A stretch of 64,000 nucleotides of DNA. Origin: an uncultured Ligilactobacillus sp. Lineage in GTDB: Bacteria > Bacillota > Bacilli > Lactobacillales > Lactobacillaceae. Shown piece by piece: positions 17,881 to 25,700 of this stretch. Below the pieces are notes generated by a model. It was not told the DNA's origin. It saw only the letters and a list, made by a program, of their open reading frames with translations, and made no database searches. A program made the position numbers and the translations under genes. The first letter of the stretch is position 1; the number at the start of each line of letters is the position of its first letter. The DNA lies in the NCBI GenBank assembly GCA_944326135.1, contig CALVCU010000011.1, positions 36,483-100,482 of the forward strand. Reading direction: 5' to 3'.

Positions 17881-19119
17881 TTACATTTCTTCTTGCATGT
17901 TACGAATTTCTGCTACAAAGTCCTTGCGGATGTAGTATGAAACGAGTAAAGCAAGCAAATCAATAATTACGAATACAGTGATTGTAACTGTATATGTATG
18001 TAAGATTTGGTGTGTAACTGATAACAAGACTGGTCCAACTAATCCAGCTACTGCCCATGCTGTTAAAGCATATCCGTGAATTGCACCTAATTCTTTTGTA
18101 CCAAATACATCACTTAAGTATGCAGGGATAACTGAGAAACCAGCACCATAGCATGAAAGCAATAAGCAAAGGGCAACAGTAAAGACCATTGGTAATTTGA
18201 AAATAAGCATTAAGATTAACATAACAATATCAGTAATGAAAATCAATGAGAATGTGTTTGGACGACCGATGTAATCTGACAAAGTTGCCCATGCAAGACG
18301 ACCAAATCCATTGAATAAACCGATAATACCAACCATGATAGTTGCTTTAGCAACACTCATTCCTGTCATTGATTGAGCCATTGGTGATGCAGCTGAAACT
18401 AAACCAATTCCGCAAGTAATGTTGATAAAGAACATTAACCAGAGTAATCGGAATGAACGTGTTTTTACTGCTTCGTTAGCAGTAAATTGTTTTCCGTTAA
18501 GATATGTTGAACGGATAACCATCTTTTCGTTCATTGTCTTAGGTAATTCATTTTCCTTAGGTTTCTTAATGAAGAATGATGCTGTGATCATTACAACAAA
18601 GTATGCAAGACCTAAAATGTAAAATGTATTAACTAAACCAACAGTATCCATTAAGTATTGAGCAATTGGACTTGTTACTAATGAAGCAAAACCAAAGCCC
18701 ATGATTGCTAAACCAGCAGCTAAACCACGACGATCTGGGAACCATTTAACAATTGTTGAAACTGGAGTAACGTATCCAGCACCTAAACCAATTCCTCCAA
18801 TAATTCCGTATCCAAGATAAAGTAGTGGTAATGAGTGCAAGTGAATTGATAATCCAGTAAGAGCAATCCCAGCACCAAAGAAAATACTTGAGAAGACTCC
18901 AGTAGCTGTAGGACCAAATTTTTCAACTGCCTTCCCCATAAATGCAGCTGACATTCCTAAACAAAAGATTGCTAAACTGAATGCAAATGAAACGGCAGAT
19001 TCACTCCAATGAGTTGCAGCAACGATTGGCTTAGAGAAAACACTCCAAGCATAAACTGAACCGATCATTAAGTGAAAGACAACTCCCGCAAAGGCAACAA
19101 CATTTCTCTTCTTAAACAT
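17881..19119 (-). CDS. OFA-family MFS transporter (oxalate/formate antiporter-like)
   Basis: 412 residues, 12 membrane segments. The start MFKKRNVVAFAGVVFHLMIGSVYAWSVF and the motif YVTPVSTIVKWFPDRRGLAAGLAIMGFG are typical of the oxalate:formate antiporter family of MFS transporters, which exchange or import small monocarboxylates such as pyruvate, formate or lactate. The family name does not prove oxalate use, and no oxalate genes are nearby. It may be co-transcribed with folP. Confidence 0.85.
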   Translation of the reverse strand: MFKKRNVVAFAGVVFHLMIGSVYAWSVFSKPIVAATHWSESAVSFAFSLAIFCLGMSAAFMGKAVEKFGPTATGVFSSIFFGAGIALTGLSIHLHSLPLLYLGYGIIGGIGLGAGYVTPVSTIVKWFPDRRGLAAGLAIMGFGFASLVTSPIAQYLMDTVGLVNTFYILGLAYFVVMITASFFIKKPKENELPKTMNEKMVIRSTYLNGKQFTANEAVKTRSFRLLWLMFFINITCGIGLVSAASPMAQSMTGMSVAKATIMVGIIGLFNGFGRLAWATLSDYIGRPNTFSLIFITDIVMLILMLIFKLPMVFTVALCLLLSCYGAGFSVIPAYLSDVFGTKELGAIHGYALTAWAVAGLVGPVLLSVTHQILHTYTVTITVFVIIDLLALLVSYYIRKDFVAEIRNMQEEM

Positions 19120-19242
19120 TAAGCAAATTCCTCCTTAGTTATATTGCAGATATTAATAACTACACTTAATAGTATATCATGAACTTTTATAAGTTCAATA
19201 CCATATATAGTATGTTAATAAATATTAAACAGCTTATATATG

Positions 19243-19362
19243 GGCTTATTTTTTAACAAAAACACGACAAATAACGAACTTTATTGTATAAAACCAAAGT
19301 TCGTTGCGTTTTTTGATTCAATTGTCGTTAAGTTATTCTTAGTAATTGCTAAAAAATAAGCC
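19243..19362. repeat. Nested inverted-repeat structure, 120 bp
   Basis: Three nested stems occupy this gap: an outer perfect 13-bp pair (19243-19255 with 19350-19362), a 7-bp pair (19264-19270 with 19322-19328) and an inner 10-bp pair AACGAACTTT/AAAGTTCGTT (19273-19282 with 19296-19305) followed by a plus-strand GCGTTTTTTG. It could be a structured RNA, a miniature inverted-repeat element, or a set of terminators for the flanking minus-strand genes. Confidence 0.5.
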
Positions 19363-19364
19363 TT

Positions 19365-19386
19365 CATGTTGAGTAATCAGATCAAC
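19365..19386 (-). terminator. Hairpin after ribU
   Basis: ATGTTGA and TCAACAT pair, with GGCTTATTTTTT starting a few bases downstream on the minus strand. This is a likely, though imperfect, ribU terminator. Confidence 0.45.
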
Positions 19387-19414
19387 ATAAAAGCTTAACG
19401 TTCTAACTGGCTAA

Positions 19415-19981
19415 TTAATTTTTAACATGTGAGAAATATGGTTTTAAAAAATGAATCATCACAAGAAATGCAATTCCAACAACTAACCCTTTGATTAAAT
19501 TAAATGGAACAACACCTAGCAATACAATTTTAGTAATTGAAAATCCTAATTTCATTCCCAATACATTAATATATAGCAGTGTAATAACAAAGAAGTTAGC
19601 TAAACTCATTACACTTGTTAAAACTAGCATTTCTAATCCTACTGCACAAACAGCTTGTTTAACTGTAACAATAAAATCTGTCTTTTTTAAAGTTAGATAC
19701 AGTGGCAAGCATAAGCAAAACATTGCTATGAAATTACTACCCACACCAATTAAATGTCCAACCGATGGACCGGTAACGATTAAATAAATTAATTCTTCAA
19801 TAACCGCAATCAAAATTCCATCTTTAACTCCAAGCATGATCATTCCAAATAGAATTACAATATCTGAAAAATCTATCTTTAACCATGGAACAATCGGAAT
19901 GATTGGAAATGATATGTACATTAAAATATATGCCATTGCAGCTAAAACTGCTATAAATGTCATGCGTCTGTATTTACTCAT
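19415..19981 (-). CDS. ribU: Riboflavin ECF transporter substrate-binding component
   Basis: 188 residues with six hydrophobic segments. It starts MSKYRRMTFIAVLAAMAYILM and contains FPIIPIVPWLKIDFSDIVILFG, the first-loop signature of RibU-type S-components. It binds riboflavin and works with the shared EcfAA'T energising module, which is encoded elsewhere. A full FMN riboswitch lies directly upstream, confirming the vitamin. The ribosome site is AGGAGG, seven bases before the ATG. Confidence 0.95.
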   Translation of the reverse strand: MSKYRRMTFIAVLAAMAYILMYISFPIIPIVPWLKIDFSDIVILFGMIMLGVKDGILIAVIEELIYLIVTGPSVGHLIGVGSNFIAMFCLCLPLYLTLKKTDFIVTVKQAVCAVGLEMLVLTSVMSLANFFVITLLYINVLGMKLGFSITKIVLLGVVPFNLIKGLVVGIAFLVMIHFLKPYFSHVKN

Positions 19982-20019
19982 AAAGTGACCTCCTGAAGAG
20001 ATTCACCTTCAAGTGAAGA

Positions 20020-20057
20020 TAAAAAAAGTCTGCAAAATTAAGATAAATTTGCAGACT
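20020..20057 (-). terminator. Riboswitch-controlled intrinsic terminator before ribU
   Basis: AGTCTGCAAA pairs with TTTGCAGACT, followed by seven Ts on the minus strand. It stands between the aptamer and ribU. A second hairpin (CTTCACTTGAAGGTGAA, 20002-20019) follows before the ribosome site. Confidence 0.88.
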
Positions 20058-20074
20058 AATAGCAATGCTATATA

Positions 20075-20183
20075 ATCTTCTTCCATCCAGACTATACTGT
20101 CGGTATTGGAATTTCACCAATTCAATCCTTTCGGAGTAGCGGACTATCACCGCCGGTCGGGAATCACACCCTGCCCTGAAGAT
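20075..20183 (-). promoter_or_regulatory. FMN riboswitch (RFN element)
   Basis: Read on the minus strand, the conserved blocks occur in order: ATCTTCAGGGCAGGGTG, CCGGCGGT, AGTCCGC, GAATTGGTGAAATTCC, ACCGACAGTATAGTCTGGAT and GGAAGAAGAT. This is an essentially complete RFN aptamer that binds FMN. With the terminator at 20020-20057 it should stop transcription of ribU when FMN is plentiful. Confidence 0.97.
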
Positions 20184-20273
20184 TTATCTCAATAATACTT
20201 AACAAAAGTATTCTAACATTTTATTTTTATAATTAAAAGTATTTTATTAAACGATTAGAAAAAATCAATAATT

Positions 20274-20639
20274 GATTATAAACTTATTGATTTAACATCC
20301 TTCTGAAACTGCTATCAGCAGTATTCTACATTATTCACAGTACTTAAACTTATTGATTTAACATCCTTCTGAAACATGGTTGAGAAGGGTTTTTCTAGGT
20401 CTTAAGTACTTAAACTTATTGATTTAACATCCTTCTGAAACTTTGCATCAAATATCTCTTGTACTTTTACGGTACTTAAACTTATTGATTTAACATCCTT
20501 CTGAAACGAACTGGAATTGATGAAACCAGTGTTCTATGTACTTAAACTTATTGATTTAACATCCTTCTGAAACCATAGTTTCTCATTGAGTTAGCATCAG
20601 TAAGTACTTAAACTTATTGATTTAACATCCTTCTGAAAC
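20274..20639 (-). CRISPR. Type II-A CRISPR array, six repeats and five spacers
   Basis: 36-nt repeats occur at 20274-20309, 20340-20375, 20406-20441, 20472-20507, 20538-20573 and 20604-20639, with spacers of exactly 30 nt. In the crRNA direction (minus strand) each repeat starts GTTTCAGAAGGATG and ends AGTTTAAGTAC. The low-coordinate repeat has four changes in its last six bases, so it is the leader-distal terminal repeat. The leader side is next to csn2. Five copies are identical. Confidence 0.98.
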
Positions 20640-20668
20640 CGGCATTTTATAATCTTATTCTCATTGTT
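20640..20668 (-). promoter_or_regulatory. CRISPR leader, very short
   Basis: Only 29 bp separate the csn2 stop from the first repeat. A TATAAA element (20651-20646) would start transcription almost exactly at the first repeat. No good -35 is visible, so the rest of the leader must lie in the csn2 3' end, or the array relies on read-through from the cas operon. Confidence 0.5.
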
Positions 20669-21340
20669 TCAGAGGTGCCAATCAATAAAGTCCTCGTCAA
20701 TATAATAACGATCACAATTATTATAAAAGTTAAAATCTTCTAATTTAATATATTCAATAATCAAAACAGTGGTCTTTAATTCACTATTTAATTGGATTAA
20801 TTCTTGTAATTGGTCCTGAGATAAGTAATTAGCGACGTTACTTAATCCAATACAAGCATTCTCCTTACACTCTTTATGTAATTTCAAATCCGTTTCAAGT
20901 ATAACATATGGATCATGACTTATTGAAGTAGGTAGATGAATTTTACTATTTTTATAAATTCTTTTTAAATCCCCATCATAAGATACTTCAAGAGGCAAAT
21001 CCATATACAACATCGCTTCTTGTAATGCTGTATATAAATCATTTGCACACTTATTAATTTTATTTCGATATTCATCAGAAATTGAAGTAATAATTGCATT
21101 AATTAATTTAGTATTGTATTTACTAATTAAGTTTTGACATTCAATAACGCTTCCATCCCAATTAATTGCCTTACTCGTTAAGATGCGTTGATAATCATCA
21201 TCAAAAAAATTAATTTTGTCATTATATCCTTGAATACCAAGTATACAATCTAAAAATACATCATGATTATTAGTTCCCAACACTGTAATTTTTCCAGGAG
21301 TCAATTCAAGTGATTTAAACCCTTTATAATTCATTTTCAT
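20669..21340 (-). CDS. csn2: Csn2, type II-A adaptation protein
   Basis: 223 residues, the usual length of the short Csn2 group. It starts MKMNYKGFKSLELTPGKITVLGTNNHD and has the pattern of a P-loop-derived fold with a degenerate nucleotide site. Csn2 forms a calcium-stabilised tetrameric ring that holds DNA ends during spacer acquisition together with Cas1-Cas2 and Cas9. It overlaps cas2 by four bases, and the array follows 29 bp after its stop. Its presence makes the locus subtype II-A. Confidence 0.92.
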   Translation of the reverse strand: MKMNYKGFKSLELTPGKITVLGTNNHDVFLDCILGIQGYNDKINFFDDDYQRILTSKAINWDGSVIECQNLISKYNTKLINAIITSISDEYRNKINKCANDLYTALQEAMLYMDLPLEVSYDGDLKRIYKNSKIHLPTSISHDPYVILETDLKLHKECKENACIGLSNVANYLSQDQLQELIQLNSELKTTVLIIEYIKLEDFNFYNNCDRYYIDEDFIDWHL

Positions 21341-21657
21341 AATATAATTGTCCTTCCTGAAGAATTCCGCACATCATCTTTTTCTTTCCCTACTAAAAAA
21401 TGCATATCATTATATTGTTTTTCAGTTAACATCAAAGACTGAACAATTCCTTCTTCAGGCAAAAAAGTAGAAATTCTTTTTTCAAGATATTTTGCTGCTT
21501 TACGATTTACACAAACACGTACGTATACAGAATATTGAATCATCAAAAAACCTTCATCAATCAATTTCTTTCTAAAAATTCGATATTGTCGTCTTTGTTT
21601 ACTAGTTTCAGTTGGTAAATCAAACATGACCATTAAGCGCATTATGCGGTACCTCAT
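21337..21657 (-). CDS. cas2: Cas2 endoribonuclease-fold adaptation protein
   Basis: 106 residues from the ATG at 21657, which starts MRYRIMRLMVMFDLPTET and aligns with the start of streptococcal Cas2. GAGGTGG lies nine bases upstream. The frame extends 14 codons further, but those lie inside cas1. The ferredoxin-like fold and the Asp in MFDLP are present. It forms the integrase core with Cas1. It overlaps cas1 by 38 bases and csn2 by four. Confidence 0.93.
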   Translation of the reverse strand: MRYRIMRLMVMFDLPTETSKQRRQYRIFRKKLIDEGFLMIQYSVYVRVCVNRKAAKYLEKRISTFLPEEGIVQSLMLTEKQYNDMHFLVGKEKDDVRNSSGRTIIL

Positions 21658-22528
21658 CGATAAAATCCACCTCAAAATCCATTGAATTAGTTTTTCCATT
21701 TAAATATTGCACACACTTACGCACATATTTCGGAATAATATTTCTTAATAACATTGTTTTATTGTCATATTTTAGTTCAACATTTAACATATCAACTAAA
21801 CCATATTTAACATCTGGCGTTAATTCGTTAAATTTCTGTCCCGATACCCAATAATCAACAATTGGACGAAAACATTCCATTAGATCAGATCCTAAATTGA
21901 ATTGATTCTCACTACTATGATGATGAATTCCTAATTGTGTTAAATAACCATCTGCAACAATTTCCTTATTTATACTTGATAATAAAATTGCATATCCATA
22001 ATCTAATGCCGCATTAATTGCCGAACTTTCTCTACGACTAAAGTGATCTTTATTGAATAAACGCGGGAAATATTTTTGAGCTACTACTGCTTCACGATTA
22101 GTTGGATCTCCGATTTCTAATTTTTCAATTTCCAAAAGTAAATCATCAAATTTAATTTTTCGCAATTCTAATACTTTAATTTGATTTAACATTTTTAATC
22201 GAATAATTTTAGTCCAAAGTTTTTGTTTGCGGTCTTCATCCCAATCCATTTGCTTTTTTAACAATTCTAATGAACGATTAGCTGGATAATAACCAACCGT
22301 TTCACAAACTGGTTGATTTTTGAAATCTGTAAAAATAACTTTAGTATTTTGTTGTGCTAACCTACTAATCAATGCCGCACTAATAACCGCTTGAGTTGTT
22401 GAAATTAATAATGTATCAATATCTTCAATTGGAATTTGATTTATTCCATCTCCAGTCTGTACACGCATCATTTGTGCTGAATAAGATAATTTTGCATGTT
22501 GAGTAATAATAACTGAACGCCATCCCAT
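21620..22528 (-). CDS. cas1: Cas1 integrase
   Basis: 302 residues. The start at 22528 (MGWRSVIITQHAKLSYSAQM) has AAGGAGG seven bases upstream. A six-codon extension to 22546 covers that ribosome site and is rejected. The type II Cas1 pattern is clear: TDFKNQPV, the metal-binding Glu region in ESSAINAALDYGYAILLS, then HHSSENQFNLGSDLMECFRP. It inserts spacers at the leader end of the array. It is separated from cas9 by the tracrRNA gene and a bidirectional terminator. Confidence 0.95.
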   Translation of the reverse strand: MGWRSVIITQHAKLSYSAQMMRVQTGDGINQIPIEDIDTLLISTTQAVISAALISRLAQQNTKVIFTDFKNQPVCETVGYYPANRSLELLKKQMDWDEDRKQKLWTKIIRLKMLNQIKVLELRKIKFDDLLLEIEKLEIGDPTNREAVVAQKYFPRLFNKDHFSRRESSAINAALDYGYAILLSSINKEIVADGYLTQLGIHHHSSENQFNLGSDLMECFRPIVDYWVSGQKFNELTPDVKYGLVDMLNVELKYDNKTMLLRNIIPKYVRKCVQYLNGKTNSMDFEVDFIDEVPHNALNGHV

Positions 22529-22539
22529 AAAAATCCTCC

Positions 22540-22569
22540 TTGACAAATGTTAATTACATTTAATATAAT
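22540..22569 (+). promoter_or_regulatory. tracrRNA promoter
   Basis: TTGACA (22540-22545) and TATAAT (22564-22569) are 18 bp apart on the plus strand, predicting a start near 22576. The -35 overlaps the cas1 ribosome site on the opposite strand. Confidence 0.88.
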
Positions 22570-22575
22570 TAATTT

Positions 22576-22716
22576 ATCGGGTAGCTCCCGATTTATTTAA
22601 ACTTATTGATTTAACATCCTGAGTTGAAATCAAACAAGGCATTTTATGCCAAGTTTCAATTTATGAGTTGTCCTATGATAACCATTTAAAAACCGCTCCT
22701 TTCGGAGCGGTTTTTC
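22576..22716 (+). ncRNA. tracrRNA
   Basis: The plus-strand transcript would begin with a hairpin ATCGGG/CCCGAT (22576-22592). The anti-repeat (about 22597-22629) contains 24 consecutive bases (22597-22620) complementary to the crRNA repeat, then a bulge and TGAAA that pairs with the repeat's first bases. A small GGC/GCC stem (22638-22650) takes the nexus position. The RNA ends with ACCGCTCC/GGAGCGGT and five Ts. It runs opposite to all cas genes and lies between cas9 and cas1, as in several lactobacilli. Confidence 0.92.
22689..22716. terminator. Bidirectional terminator shared by tracrRNA and cas9
   Basis: AAAAACCGCTCC and GGAGCGGTTTTT form a GC-rich stem around TTTC. The T-run is equally good in both directions, so it can end the tracrRNA on the plus strand and the cas9 mRNA, whose stop is 10 bp away, on the minus strand. 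Confidence 0.9.
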
Positions 22717-22726
22717 TTATACCTTT

Positions 22727-25700
22727 TTATAAATCTTTAATTTTAACTCGTCTTTCAATTAATCCACTTGGAGATTGATAAATAAGTTCGGCTTCTGGCG
22801 ATAATTTAATTCCTGAAGGAATTTGTGTCTGTCCAAATGGTGTTGAAATTTTTAATTTTTTCAAATCACCAAAAGAAGCATTTGCATGTAATCCAACCAA
22901 TATGTTATTTAGAATCGTCTCTTTTTCTTCAATATCAAGCGCTTTAAACAAATCAATACCATCATTCAATTTTTGTCTAAATTTGTTAATATCATATAAT
23001 TCATAATATTTATTAACTTTATCAAGTATTTCAAGATAAACACTTTCTAAATCATCATCTGTATTTTGTTTCTTTCCAATTTGAGCAAGAATTTTAATTG
23101 AGTTTTTAGAAAGTGTAAGTTGTTTTGCATTATGTTTATAGGTTGAAGTCCCTAATGTAAATTTTTGATTGCCATCAATTACTAATTGACTAAACGGAAC
23201 TTTTCCTAAAATAATTTCAAAATCTTTTACAACTTTTTGAATCTCACCTGTTTTACGATTTTTCTTCATTTGTGTAAATTGTGGCATTAATTCATTTTTT
23301 AATGTTACAAGATATGCTTGTTTACCACGTTTTTCAGCTTGTTGAAGACGACCTAATGAACGCATTGGCACACCTACAACTTGATATTTATCTTTTTGTT
23401 TTACAATTGCCAAATAAGCGTCATTATTAGAAGTATATCCGCCATAAAGCTCTACCGGACGGTTATTCTTTATCCTTATTAATTTCTTAGATGAAGCAGT
23501 TGCAGCTGGGAAGATTGTTTGCTTAAACATATTATTTTCATTTGTAAAGACTTCCTTTGCAACCGGAACAACTTTAGCTGAATATGCACGATTAAGATGT
23601 TTAATTACATCTTTTTTATCCATAATTACTTGGCCATCATATTCAATTAGATCATCTCGTTTAAGTTGCCATAAGAAATTAAAGAATTTCATATTATTGA
23701 ATGCATCCTTATCCATCTTCTTAAAGTCATTATAAACAAAATAACTTCTCAATTTTGGATATCTTCTATATAAATAAAGACCAATCACATTAACAATATA
23801 AGCATCAAAGCCATGGTGGAAATCATTTAGATTACGAATTTTGATGTAATCAAACATTTCCCTAAACTCATGTGATAATGCTGCTTTAATTTCAATGATT
23901 TTAGTATCATCTTCTTGATGTTTTTCTGTCAAAATAGTAGAAACTAATTTTATAACTTGAGAAGTTTCAACTAATTGACGTTTTACAAACCCTTCCATCT
24001 TAAACTTGTCAATAGAATCTGGATTAGTTATCAAGTTTTGGAACTTCCGTTTTGAAATTAAATTATTATCAGTTAATTTTTGCCAGAATTGACGGATTGT
24101 TTTTGCACCTAATATCATTCCAGGCATTGGATTATTTCCATATAATGCTAAAGGCACATTATCAGATTTACTGTTATTAACAGCACGTGAAACTAACACT
24201 CGGTTATCTAATGAATCATCCTTAATAAAGGACTGTGGCAAAATGTGATCAATATCATAATTACTTAAGTTATCAATATCTAACTTCTTACCTGTGTAAG
24301 CATCGCGTCCAAGTTGTGTGAAATACAAATAAAGTCTATCTGAGTAATCTTTATTATCTTTGCGACTCTTCAATTCATTCAATAATGCATCATCAGCGAT
24401 TTCATTCGCAACTGTCTTATAAACATCTTGAATATATTGCATTCTTGAACGTGTTCTCTCAGATTTTTCATTACTACGAGTAAATTCAATTGAAATTGCT
24501 TTTGGTGCATATCCCATTACATTCTCAATATCATCTACCACTTTAATAACCTTACGGATTGCCTTTTTATTTTGTGGTGATGTATATGCTTCATCTAAAA
24601 TACTTTCAACATCTGTTGCTCCAATTACACCTTCATTATGTGCCGCAATTTGTTTAGCAATTTCATCTGAAGATACAATTTGCATTAAATTATCATTAGT
24701 ATTCCACATACGATCGATAATTCTTTGACCATTTTCATCAAAAATACCAGTTAATAATTCACTTGATAAACGTCCCCAACCTTGAAGTCTTAATCCTCTT
24801 AATTGGTTAAATTCATCATCTGATAACCACTTAATTTCTTGTAACTTGTCCATAAAGATTCCATTATCTTCAAAAACAGTTGCCCATTCAATGATTTTTT
24901 CTAAATCACTTGCATAATCTGGATTATCAACTTTTTCGCCAAAAATCACTTTAAATTTATGATATGTTGATAAACTTGAATTAAACTTAGTTTCATCTGA
25001 AATCCCTGAAATTCTAGGTTTTAAATATTTACCTGTATTTTCTAAATAATTCTGTAATTTTTTAACAGTTACTGTCTTATTCTTTTTAAATAAGTTTTCA
25101 AATATATTTTGTTTTTCAGTAACCGTTAATTTCTTATTATTGATTCGAACATTATTTAGTTCATTTAAAACTTTAAATCTTTGATATAACAAACTATTAT
25201 CAGGAAGAACATCTTCTCCCAATAAATATGTATCTTTAGTTGTCATTCGCTTAATAAAGTTTTCAGCTGATTGATTACGATCAACCTTTTCATCAAAATT
25301 CCATGGAGTAATTTCACCTGGTTGTTTTCGAACCATCCATGCAAATTTTCCATTTCCATTTTGATTCTCTGCATTCTTTTCAATCATTGGTCCAATATAA
25401 TATGGAACGCGGAATGCTACTAATTCATCCAATTTATATTTAGCTTCACTTTGACGTGCCTTATTAGGGTTAAGCTCAGCTAACCATGGGTAATATTTAG
25501 CTTGATTTTCAATAATTTGATCAAGTTCTTTTTGATGAAGTTGTCGTGGAATTACTCCATTAGATGAAGTCCTTTGTTTTGGCATTAAGTCATCAAATTC
25601 AATTGCACGTTGTAATTTTACTGTTTCTTCTAATTCACTATACTTATTGAATACTTTAGTTATTTCTTTAATAAAGTTTTCTTTCGTATATGTTTTGCCC

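Noticed and set aside
20310..20603. Spacers matching genes in this window
   Set aside because: Comparing by eye I found no match longer than short chance similarities. A database search is still needed for other targets.
20274..20639. Promoters inside each CRISPR repeat, as in some type II-C arrays
   Set aside because: The repeat has no extended -10 element at its 3' end. csn2 and Cas9 length place the locus in II-A.
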